This document shows, piece by piece, positions 8,715 through 15,788 of a stretch of DNA of 50,544 bases. This DNA comes from Gammaproteobacteria bacterium. GTDB lineage: Bacteria; Pseudomonadota; Gammaproteobacteria; Pseudomonadales; Halieaceae. Under the pieces are notes generated by a model. It was given only the letters and a program-made list of their open reading frames with translations, was not told the origin of the DNA and did no database searches. Every line of letters starts with the position of its first letter. Within the stretch, counting starts at the first letter, position 1. The stretch lies in the NCBI GenBank assembly GCA_003646405.1, contig QNFR01000005.1, positions 1 through 50,544 on the forward strand. Direction: 5' to 3'. Made by a program: the position numbers and the translations under genes.

Positions 8715-9194
8715 ATGCCAAAATTAGGGCTTGATGAGATCGACTGTAAAATACTCCACTATTTGCAAAACGATGGTCGTATGAGCAATGCCGAGTTGGC
8801 TGATAAGGTGGCTCTGTCCCCATCACCGTGTTTACGGCGGGTCAAAGCGCTGGAAGAAAAAGGCGTGATCGACCGCTATGTGGCCATTGTTAACCCCAAG
8901 GAAGTTGGCCTGCCTGTCAATGTGGTGATTAATGTTTCCTTGCACAGTCAGGAGCTTAGCCTGCTGCAAACCTTCCAGCAGCGCATAGCTGTGTGTGAGG
9001 AGGTGATGGAGTGCTATTTAATGACCGGCGGTTCGGATTACATGCTGCGGGTGGTGGTGCCTGATCTGGAGCACTACCAGCACTTTCTGGTCGAAAAGCT
9101 GACGCGCATTCCGGGTATATCCAATATCCAGTCCAGTTTTGCCCTGCAGCAGCTGATTTATAAAACTGAGTTACCGATCGATTACCAGGTATAA
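8715..9194 (+). CDS. Lrp/AsnC family transcriptional regulator
   Basis: A 159-residue DNA-binding regulator. The N-terminal winged helix-turn-helix (about 8-57, with ILHYLQNDGRMSNAELADKVALSPSPCLRRVKALEEKGVI) and the C-terminal RAM/AsnC ligand-binding domain (about 65-150, with ECYLMTGGSDYMLRVVVPDL) are both intact and of family-typical length. Such proteins form octamers and sense amino acids or small carbon metabolites. It is divergent from aceE, so control of pyruvate dehydrogenase, autoregulation, or both is the simplest reading; that is inference from position. Its stop codon lies inside a perfect 26-base palindrome. Confidence 0.93.
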   Translation: MPKLGLDEIDCKILHYLQNDGRMSNAELADKVALSPSPCLRRVKALEEKGVIDRYVAIVNPKEVGLPVNVVINVSLHSQELSLLQTFQQRIAVCEEVMECYLMTGGSDYMLRVVVPDLEHYQHFLVEKLTRIPGISNIQSSFALQQLIYKTELPIDYQV

Positions 9195-9211
9195 GAAATT
9201 TCTTATACCTG
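9186..9211. repeat. Perfect 26-base palindrome over the lrp-like stop codon
   Basis: The half-site CAGGTATAAGAAA is followed directly by its exact reverse complement with no spacer, and the TAA stop of the regulator gene lies inside the left arm. It sits in the 66-base gap between two convergent genes. It could work as a bidirectional transcription barrier or as a protein-binding site. There is no T-run, so it is not a standard intrinsic terminator. Confidence 0.75.
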
Positions 9212-9260
9212 CGGGCGCCTGCCCCTGATTTTATTGCGGTGCGATTGCGTATTTTCTCAA

Positions 9261-10106
9261 CTAAGAGGCCAAAATCTTTTCCAGGACCGGCATTAGGTAA
9301 TTGTTAAATACCTCAGGGTTTTCGCTCATCGGAAAATGCCCGATCTCTTCCATAATAATGCATTCAGAGTTTTTGGTTTTTCTGGCGACTTCTTCGGTCA
9401 TTTCGGGCGTACACGCAAAATCGTAAACGCCGGTCATATAGTACATTGGAACCTTGCCGGAGAGTTTTTCGGTTTTGCCGCGGAAGTCGTGGTCGACACT
9501 ATAAAAATATAAATCGCCCTTAAATATGCCTGGACCGCCCTGTGAGTAATACCACCATGTTTCCCAACGATACTTATCCGGGCTCTGTGGCGCCATGAGT
9601 CCAAAAACCGAAGTGGCGCAAGTTTCGCCACCGTGAATGTGTGAATGGTGAAGCCAGTCAAGGTGCCATCCAGGTGAATGTTCGCAAGCTTCAATCGCGA
9701 TCAACGCGCGCACATCATTCTCGTGCTGTTCAGCCAGGTGCAGGCAGATGTTTCCACCCATCGAGCTACCCATAATGACCGGCCTGTCGAGTTCTAATTC
9801 TCGGCAAAAAGCCATTAAAATTCCCGCGTAGAACTCTGCCGTCAGCCGGTATTCTTCAGTCTCCTTGTACCAATCGTACGGGGGGATTGATTTGCCGTGA
9901 CGCGGCAGATCCAGAGCAATCACGCGGAAGTTGCTGTTAATGTTCGGGTCACATAACTGGTGACGCCATTCGCGCCCGTCGGTGCCCGCGGTATGCAGAC
10001 ATACCATTGGAATGCCGTCACCCGCCTCTTCGAAGTAAATGCGGTATTCCTCACCCTCGTAAGGGACCCAAATGTATCGCCCGGTTATCGGCTCAATATT
10101 GGCCAC
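9261..10106 (-). CDS. Alpha/beta-fold hydrolase
   Basis: This 281-residue soluble hydrolase has the classic triad layout: nucleophile S115 in GSSMG, probable acid D229 in GVYDFAC, and histidine H257 in EEIGHFPM. An oxyanion-type CLHTAGTDG loop lies at about 36-44 and ALDLPRHGKS at 64-73. The start codon is GTG, supported by a GGGAG Shine-Dalgarno 8 bases upstream. It lies 44 bases downstream of the SCP2-like gene and on the same strand, so the two are probably co-transcribed. Related enzymes cleave C-C bonds in ring-cleavage products or hydrolyse esters and lactones; the substrate is not evident. It may act after the luciferase-like oxygenase encoded upstream. Confidence 0.88.
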   Translation of the reverse strand: MANIEPITGRYIWVPYEGEEYRIYFEEAGDGIPMVCLHTAGTDGREWRHQLCDPNINSNFRVIALDLPRHGKSIPPYDWYKETEEYRLTAEFYAGILMAFCRELELDRPVIMGSSMGGNICLHLAEQHENDVRALIAIEACEHSPGWHLDWLHHSHIHGGETCATSVFGLMAPQSPDKYRWETWWYYSQGGPGIFKGDLYFYSVDHDFRGKTEKLSGKVPMYYMTGVYDFACTPEMTEEVARKTKNSECIIMEEIGHFPMSENPEVFNNYLMPVLEKILAS

Positions 10107-10150
10107 TGAAATTCTCCCAAGTATTTTGTCTTTTTGCAGTCGTGATACGT

Positions 10151-10528
10151 TTAGATCTCGCGCATACGGTCAAGAGCCCATGTAAATGCGCGCATATTTT
10201 GCCACATCACCATCTGGTCACCTTCGAGTGTTACTTTGCCGTGTAAAGGATGTCCCATTGCCCAGATGTCGTTATACATCGGTGGTGGTACTGGTTGGCA
10301 AAACTTCTCCCAACTCGTCGTTGGTCCCTTGACTGCAAGCTGATAGCAGGTTTCCGGGCCAATTTCGTCTGAAAAATTAGCGATCTTGCCTTCCACAAAA
10401 GACACGACGAAATGTGAGTCGCCAAACCCGAGAAGCAGGTCAGCGGTGAAATGTTTGCCGATCCAACTCATCGGCCCATCATTATTTACGGCTTTTTGCC
10501 AGCGTTTCATCCAGGACGTGTCGAACAT
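10151..10528 (-). CDS. SCP2 sterol-binding-like domain protein
   Basis: A 125-residue protein starting at MFDTSWMKRW, chosen because GGAGGAG stands 6 bases before that ATG; the frame is open for 19 more codons upstream without a ribosome site. The pattern is that of a single SCP2-like hydrophobic-ligand fold: a lipid-domain-like beginning, then HFVVSFVEGKIANF and CYQLAVKGPTTSWEKF strands, and the closing GKVTLEGDQMVMWQNMRAFTWALDRM segment. Such proteins bind sterols, fatty acyl-CoAs or other nonpolar ligands. It is coupled to the alpha/beta hydrolase gene, suggesting it presents or buffers a hydrophobic substrate. The family call rests on motif resemblance only and could be wrong. Confidence 0.6.
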   Translation of the reverse strand: MFDTSWMKRWQKAVNNDGPMSWIGKHFTADLLLGFGDSHFVVSFVEGKIANFSDEIGPETCYQLAVKGPTTSWEKFCQPVPPPMYNDIWAMGHPLHGKVTLEGDQMVMWQNMRAFTWALDRMREI

Positions 10529-10770
10529 CGATATGGCTCCTCCACTATTTTGCGTAAGCGACCAGCGCGACGCCAAGCAGAGCACGGAGTATCAATTGCT
10601 GTCAATACTTATTTGGTATATTGAGGCGTCTAATAACCGGGTGTGTCGCAGGTCTATCCAAATATCTAATAACGTGACATTGGGCTTGCCGCAAATAACA
10701 CGCCGTAACCGATCACGCGCCACTCGAGCACCATCAGGACAGGCAGGTAATCGTAGGGGGGGGGTTAAAG

Positions 10771-10799
10771 ATCGCGATCTGTCTGGGACAGATAGCGAT
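10771..10799. repeat. Hairpin-forming inverted repeat
   Basis: The arms ATCTGTC and GACAGAT enclose the 3-base loop TGG, and a further ATCGC/GCGAT pair extends the stem after one unpaired position on each side. There is no T-run. It lies about 240 bases upstream of the SCP2-like gene, so it could be an operator-like or transcript-ending element. Confidence 0.5.
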
Positions 10800-10994
10800 T
10801 TGCCTGCATGATGCTTACGCTCATCCAGGCATTCGATCAGGATGAGGCAACAAACTCGTCCGCAGTTATCAACGTGGCGTAAAGCGGCAGAATTTCAACC
10901 ATCGCCTCGCCTCGATGGGGCGATTATTCTGTCTGAATATCAAGTGTTACGCAGGGCCGCCGAAACGAAGGGGTTTATCGCGGCCCTTCGGTGG

Positions 10995-11010
10995 CGGCGG
11001 TGCACCGCCG
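10995..11010. repeat. GC-rich 16-base palindrome downstream of the LLM gene
   Basis: A perfect palindrome with half-site CGGCGGTG lies 18 bases past the stop codon of the minus-strand LLM gene. Its position suggests a transcript-end hairpin, but a poly-T tract is missing. Confidence 0.45.
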
Positions 11011-11027
11011 ACCTGTTCGAGAGACGA

Positions 11028-12017
11028 CTAGGCGAGGACTTTCGGCATGATATCGTTTTTTAACCGCCGCATGTCGTCGATGGTTTTTGACGTCGGCGTA
11101 CCACTAAATGGCGGCCACAGTATTGGCATTGTCAGGCCGGCATCCCGGTACCGTTTGAGGTTGTCAGTGATCTGATCCACAGTCCCGACGAGTGTAGGCG
11201 TGAGTCTGCCCCGATCCGTCTGGTCCGTTTTTTCAGCTGTAATCTCGAAGGTATTCATGCTCGATATCGTCAAATCATCCAGTAAGTGAAGGTTACCAGT
11301 CTTTTCCAGCTCTGCCGCGATGGTGGCCCGCCAGGTCGCAATGGCCTTGGGAGTGTCCATCGCGCCAATCCAGCCATCGAGACCGTATTTGACGATACGC
11401 TTTGCCGTTGTCTCGGGCTTTAACAGCCCACCGAAAAAGATCGGTGGGTGCGGTTTCTGCACGGGTTTGGCGCCAAAGCCGCATTTCTGGAACGAGGAAA
11501 ACTCGCCCTCGTATTCGAACAGGTCATTGCTCCAAATGCCCTGCATGACCTCGATAGTCTCGCGCACATGTTTGTTCTTTTTGGCGAAGATGTGCGCGGC
11601 GTTAGCGGCCTGGAACTCCTCCTTCATCCAACCCGTGCCGACGCCGACATTGAGACGGCCGCCGGAGAGCTGATCCACGGTGGCGAGCTCGGCCGCCAGA
11701 ACCGCCGGCGCCCGGTACGGTGTGACAATGATGCTCGTTCCGAGTCGCACTTTCTTCGTGATCGCGGCCAGATAAGGGATCAGTGGCAGACCCGCGAGCC
11801 ATTCGCCTGTTGATTCGACCGGCAGCGACTTGGGGAACTCCGGCAGGCCACCAAATGACATTATCAGTTCTTCCCGATCCGATGCCTCCGGGACGACAAT
11901 ACGGTCGAGCGACCAAACGGAGTCGAAATCGAGTTCTTCCGCGGCTTTGGTTATATCAACGATTTCCTTGACGGTAATATTGGTGCGGAAGTTGGGCAGG
12001 TAAAGTGAAAGTTTCAT
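11028..12017 (-). CDS. LLM-class flavin-dependent oxidoreductase, second copy
   Basis: A 329-residue luciferase-like protein, taking MKLSLYLPNF as the start because AAAGGA lies about 10 bases upstream and this is where the family fold begins; the frame extends 21 codons further up without support. Family features include the WSLDRIVVPEASDRE loop, VRLGTSIIVTPYRAPAVLA, and QLSGGRLNVGVGTGWMKEEF. It resembles the F420/FMN-dependent TIGR03619-like group. It shares little with the LLM protein at the left end of the window, so it is probably not a local duplication. It lies upstream of the SCP2-like and hydrolase genes on the same strand, and an oxygenase-then-hydrolase sequence is conceivable. Confidence 0.9.
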   Translation of the reverse strand: MKLSLYLPNFRTNITVKEIVDITKAAEELDFDSVWSLDRIVVPEASDREELIMSFGGLPEFPKSLPVESTGEWLAGLPLIPYLAAITKKVRLGTSIIVTPYRAPAVLAAELATVDQLSGGRLNVGVGTGWMKEEFQAANAAHIFAKKNKHVRETIEVMQGIWSNDLFEYEGEFSSFQKCGFGAKPVQKPHPPIFFGGLLKPETTAKRIVKYGLDGWIGAMDTPKAIATWRATIAAELEKTGNLHLLDDLTISSMNTFEITAEKTDQTDRGRLTPTLVGTVDQITDNLKRYRDAGLTMPILWPPFSGTPTSKTIDDMRRLKNDIMPKVLA

Positions 12018-12427
12018 GTAAAGACATCCTTTGTTGCTGGTTTCGTTGTATCGCGCGATCCTTTTTGCTATCGGAAGCAAGGCCGCCGCATTGCCAGAAA
12101 CACATGCCAGCTCACGCCCATAGGTTTTCCTCGTCCTGTATCGTTTCCGGATCTAGAAAGGTGAGCTATCCTGGGGGCTCTTTTCAGGCCCGATTGCATT
12201 GAGCGGTGCAGAGGTAGGGTGTGGTGCGATTGACGCTTACATCTGTCCAGTGCACGCCGCCGCGCAGGATAGATAGATGACCCGGTGCGCACAGCGCATC
12301 ACCTCATAGGGTTCTCACCCGTCCAGTCCCCTCACATGGCGACAGGTAACAAATACCACCTTTGTGCATAACCAAGTGATACCAGACCTGCCGGTTATCG
12401 AACTCCTGTATCGGGGAGGACTCCCAA
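12018..12427. other. Gene-free gap
   Basis: A 410-base interval upstream of the second LLM gene and downstream of the cytochrome gene. I find no supported reading frame, terminator or repeat in it. It should contain the LLM promoter, but I cannot point to convincing -35 and -10 boxes. Confidence 0.5.
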
Positions 12428-12868
12428 TTACTGCTGTATCGATTTCAGATAAATGAGCATCTCCAGGACGCGCCCACGCAGGCCGGCGTCTGAAGCGACA
12501 CCAGTGCCCTTCCACGCGCTGCCCCACACTGGCATGTCTTCGCTGCCGTGTGCGCCGCCGATCATATCACGGCCATCGATAGTCTCGAAAACGCGCTCGA
12601 AAGGAAATGCGCCGCCGTTATTCTTGCTCAGCAAGGTCAAATCGGAGGGCTTTTTCGTCAGCATCGTCGCATACGGCCCGGCCCCTTTCGCGTCGGCACC
12701 GTGACACGTTGCACAATAGTCCATGTAGCGTCTCTCGCCTGCGGCCTCGATCTCTTCGCCCGCCATGGCGGGGGTTCCAACGATCAACGCAGCGGCTGTC
12801 ATCGCCACACCCAATGTCATGGAAATTCTCAGTCTACCCGCCGATAGTATGCTATTTACGTTTTTCAT
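12428..12868 (-). CDS. Periplasmic monohaem cytochrome c
   Basis: A 146-residue class I c-type cytochrome. A signal peptide (about 1-36, cleaved after PAMA) directs it to the periplasm. The haem-attachment motif CATCH is at residues 52-56 and the likely axial methionine is M112 in EDMPVWG. A single domain of this size serves as a soluble electron carrier, often for a periplasmic dehydrogenase or a terminal oxidase. No partner dehydrogenase with a quinoprotein signature is beside it. A short A/G-rich stretch precedes the start. It is transcribed away from the acyl-CoA dehydrogenase gene's upstream neighbours, and its physiological partner cannot be assigned. Confidence 0.92.
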   Translation of the reverse strand: MKNVNSILSAGRLRISMTLGVAMTAAALIVGTPAMAGEEIEAAGERRYMDYCATCHGADAKGAGPYATMLTKKPSDLTLLSKNNGGAFPFERVFETIDGRDMIGGAHGSEDMPVWGSAWKGTGVASDAGLRGRVLEMLIYLKSIQQ

Positions 12869-13164
12869 AATTATTCCTCTAGCAGTTGTGGTTAAACCAT
12901 CACCCCGGACGCATTGAAACTACGACCTCTCCGGGCAGCATACATAAATGCTGGTCGGAAAATGCTGACGCAGGTCAAGTATAGATAAATAAACAGGGTA
13001 TAGGAAATAATTTTCTTCAAGAGAACCGAAGCGGCACTTGAATCTATCGAACAACGGGCGCCGAGCCTGCTGTAACCGTGTCGATGCGGTTAGGCTTTGT
13101 TTACGGGCGCTGTAGGCGATATGAATCCACTATCGCAAACTATTTGGCACACATGTACGGTTAA
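12869..13164. other. Gap with a partial repeat copy
   Basis: About 296 bases between the cytochrome c start and the acyl-CoA dehydrogenase stop. The only recognisable content is the truncated dispersed-repeat copy near 12977; the rest shows no gene or clear signal. Confidence 0.5.
12977..13030 (+). repeat. Partial copy of the dispersed repeat
   Basis: The left end of the repeat is recognisable (AAGTATAG, then AAATAAACAGGGTATAGG and an A/T-rich AGGAAAT-like block), but the hairpin half is absent. It has the same orientation as the copies at 2, 1321 and 4182. Confidence 0.5.
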
Positions 13165-14310
13165 TTAGCGGTACTGACTGACCTTTTGCCGACTGATAAT
13201 CATTTTCATTATCTGTGCGGTACCATCGCCGATCTGCAGGCCCAGTACGTCCCGCAGCCGCTGCTCAAAGGGAAAGTCGCGGCTGTAGCCACTGTGTCCG
13301 TGCGTCAGAAGGCACTGATAGATTGCTTCATAAGCTACTTTGGGCGCCCACCATTTACACATGGCGGCCTCGGAGGTGTGCGCCCTGCCATTATCTTTGA
13401 GCCAGAGCGTTTTGTAACACAGGTCTCGCGCCGCAGTAAGGTATGTTTCCATTTCCGCGAGCGGGAAACTCACTCCCTGGAATGCAGCGATGGCCTGCCC
13501 GAAAGCTTGTCGCTCGTTAACGAATTGCCAGGTTTCCTTCATTGACTGTTGGGCGCTAGCGATGCACTGCAAACCGATCAATGCGCGACTGAAGTCGAAC
13601 CCTTGCATCACCTGGGCAAAGCCCATGCCTTCATCGCCAATCATATACTCGGACGGCACTTTCACAGAATCAAAAAATATTGAGCCTCTGCCCACAGCAT
13701 GTTCGCCAAGATCATTGAAGCGGGTGCTGCTGATGCCGGGGACGTCCATGGGCACCAAAAAGGCGCTAATGCCCCTGGATTTTTCTTCAGCCTTGCCGGT
13801 GCGCGCGAAAACGATGGCAATATCGGCCTGGTCGGCCATGGAAATAGAGGTTTTTTCACCGTTCAAGATATAGGCGCCATTGACCTTCTGAGCTGAAAGT
13901 CGCAGGTTCGCCGCATCGGAACCGGCACCCGGTTCGGTGAGCGCAATTGCAGCTAGTACCTCACCGCGACAAATTCCCGGAAGCCAGTCACCGGCAATTT
14001 CCGGCGCCATATGATCAGCAATAATCTGGCCATTCAGTGCACCCAGAAGAATAACGTAGGCTACATTGAAATCGCCCTCGGCCAATGCTTCGATGATCAG
14101 GCCCGTGGTGAGCGCATCGAGGCCCAGGCCACCGTAGTGTTCCGGCAATTCAACACCAATTAACCCCAGTTCACCGATCTGCTTTCTCACGGAAAGGTCC
14201 ACACATGCCGCCCTCTCCCGTGCCTGGTATTCCGGCAGCAGGCGCTCGCGGGCAAAGCGGCGGGCAACGGCCTGGATTGCGTGTTGATCTTCAGAAAGGG
14301 AAAAATCCAT
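13165..14310 (-). CDS. Acyl-CoA dehydrogenase, cyclohexanecarboxyl-CoA dehydrogenase-like
   Basis: A 381-residue flavoprotein of the acyl-CoA dehydrogenase family, which introduces an alpha-beta double bond into an acyl-CoA and passes electrons to ETF. It shows the FAD/substrate-binding AIALTEPGAGSDAANLR block and an ILNGEKTSISMADQAD segment. At the usual catalytic-base site the sequence reads IGDGTAQIM, with D362 where medium-chain enzymes have Glu in YEGT. It precedes no hydratase, but the gene 32 bases upstream encodes a BadH-like dehydrogenase and a MarR regulator is divergent. Together these suggest a BadJ/AliB-type role on cyclohexane- or cyclohexenecarboxyl-CoA. The substrate is inferred from context and motif. 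Confidence 0.85.
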   Translation of the reverse strand: MDFSLSEDQHAIQAVARRFARERLLPEYQARERAACVDLSVRKQIGELGLIGVELPEHYGGLGLDALTTGLIIEALAEGDFNVAYVILLGALNGQIIADHMAPEIAGDWLPGICRGEVLAAIALTEPGAGSDAANLRLSAQKVNGAYILNGEKTSISMADQADIAIVFARTGKAEEKSRGISAFLVPMDVPGISSTRFNDLGEHAVGRGSIFFDSVKVPSEYMIGDEGMGFAQVMQGFDFSRALIGLQCIASAQQSMKETWQFVNERQAFGQAIAAFQGVSFPLAEMETYLTAARDLCYKTLWLKDNGRAHTSEAAMCKWWAPKVAYEAIYQCLLTHGHSGYSRDFPFEQRLRDVLGLQIGDGTAQIMKMIISRQKVSQYR

Positions 14311-14342
14311 AATTGTCTCCCTTGTAGTCCTTTATAAAGTGT

Positions 14343-15110
14343 TTAACCGTGCATGGTCAGGCCACCAGATACACTGATGGTCTGCCCGGTAATGTAATTG
14401 GCGTCCTCGCTGGCGAGAAAAGCCACCACACCGGCAATATCTTCCGGCTGGCCGAGGCGGCGCATCGGAATAGCGCGCTCCAGGCCGGCACGCACTTTGG
14501 CGCCAAACTCGCCTTCACCGGCGAAATCCCTGAACAGATTGGTATCGGTAGGCCCGGGGCAGACGGTGTTGATGCTGATGCCGGATTTCGCCAGTTCACG
14601 GGCCACACTTTTTCCAAAGGCGATGACGGCGGCTTTACAGCCGGCGTACACCGATTCGCCGGAGGAACCCACACGACCAGCGTCCGAGGAGATATTGATG
14701 ACTTTTCCGGCTCCCTGCCCCAACATGACGGGCAGCACGTGGTGGTGCAGATTCAAGGGCCCCACGTAGTTGATAGCTATGATTTTCTGCCATAGTTCCG
14801 GTGTGGTCTTGACGAATTCCTCAGCCAGATCCCAGCCCGCGTTGTTGATCAATATATCAATGCTACCAAATTGTGACCGCGCGGCCCGCACGGCATCGCC
14901 CACCACATCGTGATCCACGATATCTACTGGATAAACACTGCACCTGACACCTAACTCAGTCACGTGTTCAGCTACTGCTCGTGCATTTTCAGCATCGATG
15001 TCAAACAGCGCGATTTGTGCTCCGGCCTGCGCCAGTCGCAAGCAAATCTGGCGCCCTATACCGCCTCCGGCACCCGTTACGATGGCAACTTTGTCTTGCA
15101 AACCCTTCAT
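14343..15110 (-). CDS. SDR oxidoreductase, BadH-like 2-hydroxycyclohexanecarboxyl-CoA dehydrogenase
   Basis: A 255-residue short-chain dehydrogenase with a complete set of motifs: TGAGGGIG cofactor site at 12-19, NNAG at 89-92, and the catalytic pair Y155 and K159 in YAGCK, preceded by SSDAGRVGSSGE. The length, the NNAGWD and VCPGPTDT segments, and the SGGLTMHG C-terminus are strikingly like BadH of Rhodopseudomonas palustris as I remember it. That enzyme oxidises 2-hydroxycyclohexanecarboxyl-CoA to the 2-keto form before ring opening. It is the promoter-proximal gene, followed by the acyl-CoA dehydrogenase, and faces a MarR regulator. A beta-ketoacyl (FabG-like) role is the alternative. Confidence 0.82.
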   Translation of the reverse strand: MKGLQDKVAIVTGAGGGIGRQICLRLAQAGAQIALFDIDAENARAVAEHVTELGVRCSVYPVDIVDHDVVGDAVRAARSQFGSIDILINNAGWDLAEEFVKTTPELWQKIIAINYVGPLNLHHHVLPVMLGQGAGKVINISSDAGRVGSSGESVYAGCKAAVIAFGKSVARELAKSGISINTVCPGPTDTNLFRDFAGEGEFGAKVRAGLERAIPMRRLGQPEDIAGVVAFLASEDANYITGQTISVSGGLTMHG

Positions 15111-15170
15111 CCTGTGACTGCCCTCACCCTGTGATCCTGATAACTGATCGCCAGTCTATCTATTCATACG

Positions 15171-15188
15171 AATATATGCCAATATATT
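15171..15188. promoter_or_regulatory. Probable MarR operator in the divergent promoter
   Basis: A perfect inverted repeat, AATATAT then GCCA then ATATATT, lies in the 131-base gap between the SDR and the MarR gene. A second, shorter one (TATTC/GAATA around a 4-base centre) begins 10 bases to the left at 15161. AT-rich 16-20-base palindromes are typical MarR-family sites, and their position allows repression of both divergent genes. Confidence 0.6.
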
Positions 15189-15241
15189 TACATATTTTTA
15201 AATGCTGTGGAGTATCCTCATTCACCAGGTAAGCGACTAGA

Positions 15242-15712
15242 ATGGCTTCCAATCCCCCGGTTCCGGTTGAGCTCGATAACAGAATTTTCTTCCGGTTGTT
15301 CCAGGCCGCGAACCTGATGCACAAACATGGGGCCAGGGCACTCGCTGACCTGGGTGTAACGACTCAGCAGTGGTCGGTGCTGGGAGCCCTGTCTCGAAAC
15401 CAGATTACTCAAGAAGAAGGAATGAGCGTGGGGGGGTTGTCGGAATACCTCATGGTCAGCCGGCAAAGCCTGAACGGTACCCTGAATCGTATTGAAGCCG
15501 CCGGCCTGATTGATCGGGTAGTGGACAAAAATGATGCACGCGCCAGGAAAATTCGCCTGAGCAGCGAGGGAATAAAACGTTGGGAATTGTTACAACCGCT
15601 CATCAAACGATTCTACAGTGACGCCTTGATGGGTATATCGACACAAGAGCGGGAAAGCATATTGCATTGCCTGAATTTGCTGCGCGATAATATGTCTTCG
15701 TTGGAGCACTAG
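15242..15712 (+). CDS. MarR family transcriptional regulator, BadR-like by context
   Basis: A 156-residue winged-helix repressor of the MarR family. The dimer helices flank a central helix-turn-helix and wing (about 38-105), with WSVLGALSR, GGLSEYLMVSRQSLNGTLNRIEAAGLIDR and the wing DKNDARARKIRLSSEG. Family members release DNA when bound by aromatic or acyl-CoA ligands. It is divergent from the BadH/BadJ-like pair, the same arrangement of regulator type and targets as BadR of alicyclic-acid degradation, and palindromes lie between them. The ligand is not known. Downstream it converges on an unrelated RNA-binding-protein gene. Confidence 0.9.
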   Translation: MASNPPVPVELDNRIFFRLFQAANLMHKHGARALADLGVTTQQWSVLGALSRNQITQEEGMSVGGLSEYLMVSRQSLNGTLNRIEAAGLIDRVVDKNDARARKIRLSSEGIKRWELLQPLIKRFYSDALMGISTQERESILHCLNLLRDNMSSLEH

Positions 15713-15788
15713 TTCCCGCCCATCGTGCATCACAGTTTCCCGGAACATAGACAGCGGCGGCATGGAATTTTTATCTGACGGTGAGTAA

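Larger units (their letters stand above)
10529..11027. other. Gene-free gap with two inverted repeats
   Basis: About 500 bases between the SCP2-like gene and the second LLM gene. The open frames here have no ribosome site or recognisable product. Its only structured elements are a hairpin at 10771 and a GC-rich palindrome at 10995, described separately. Confidence 0.55.
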
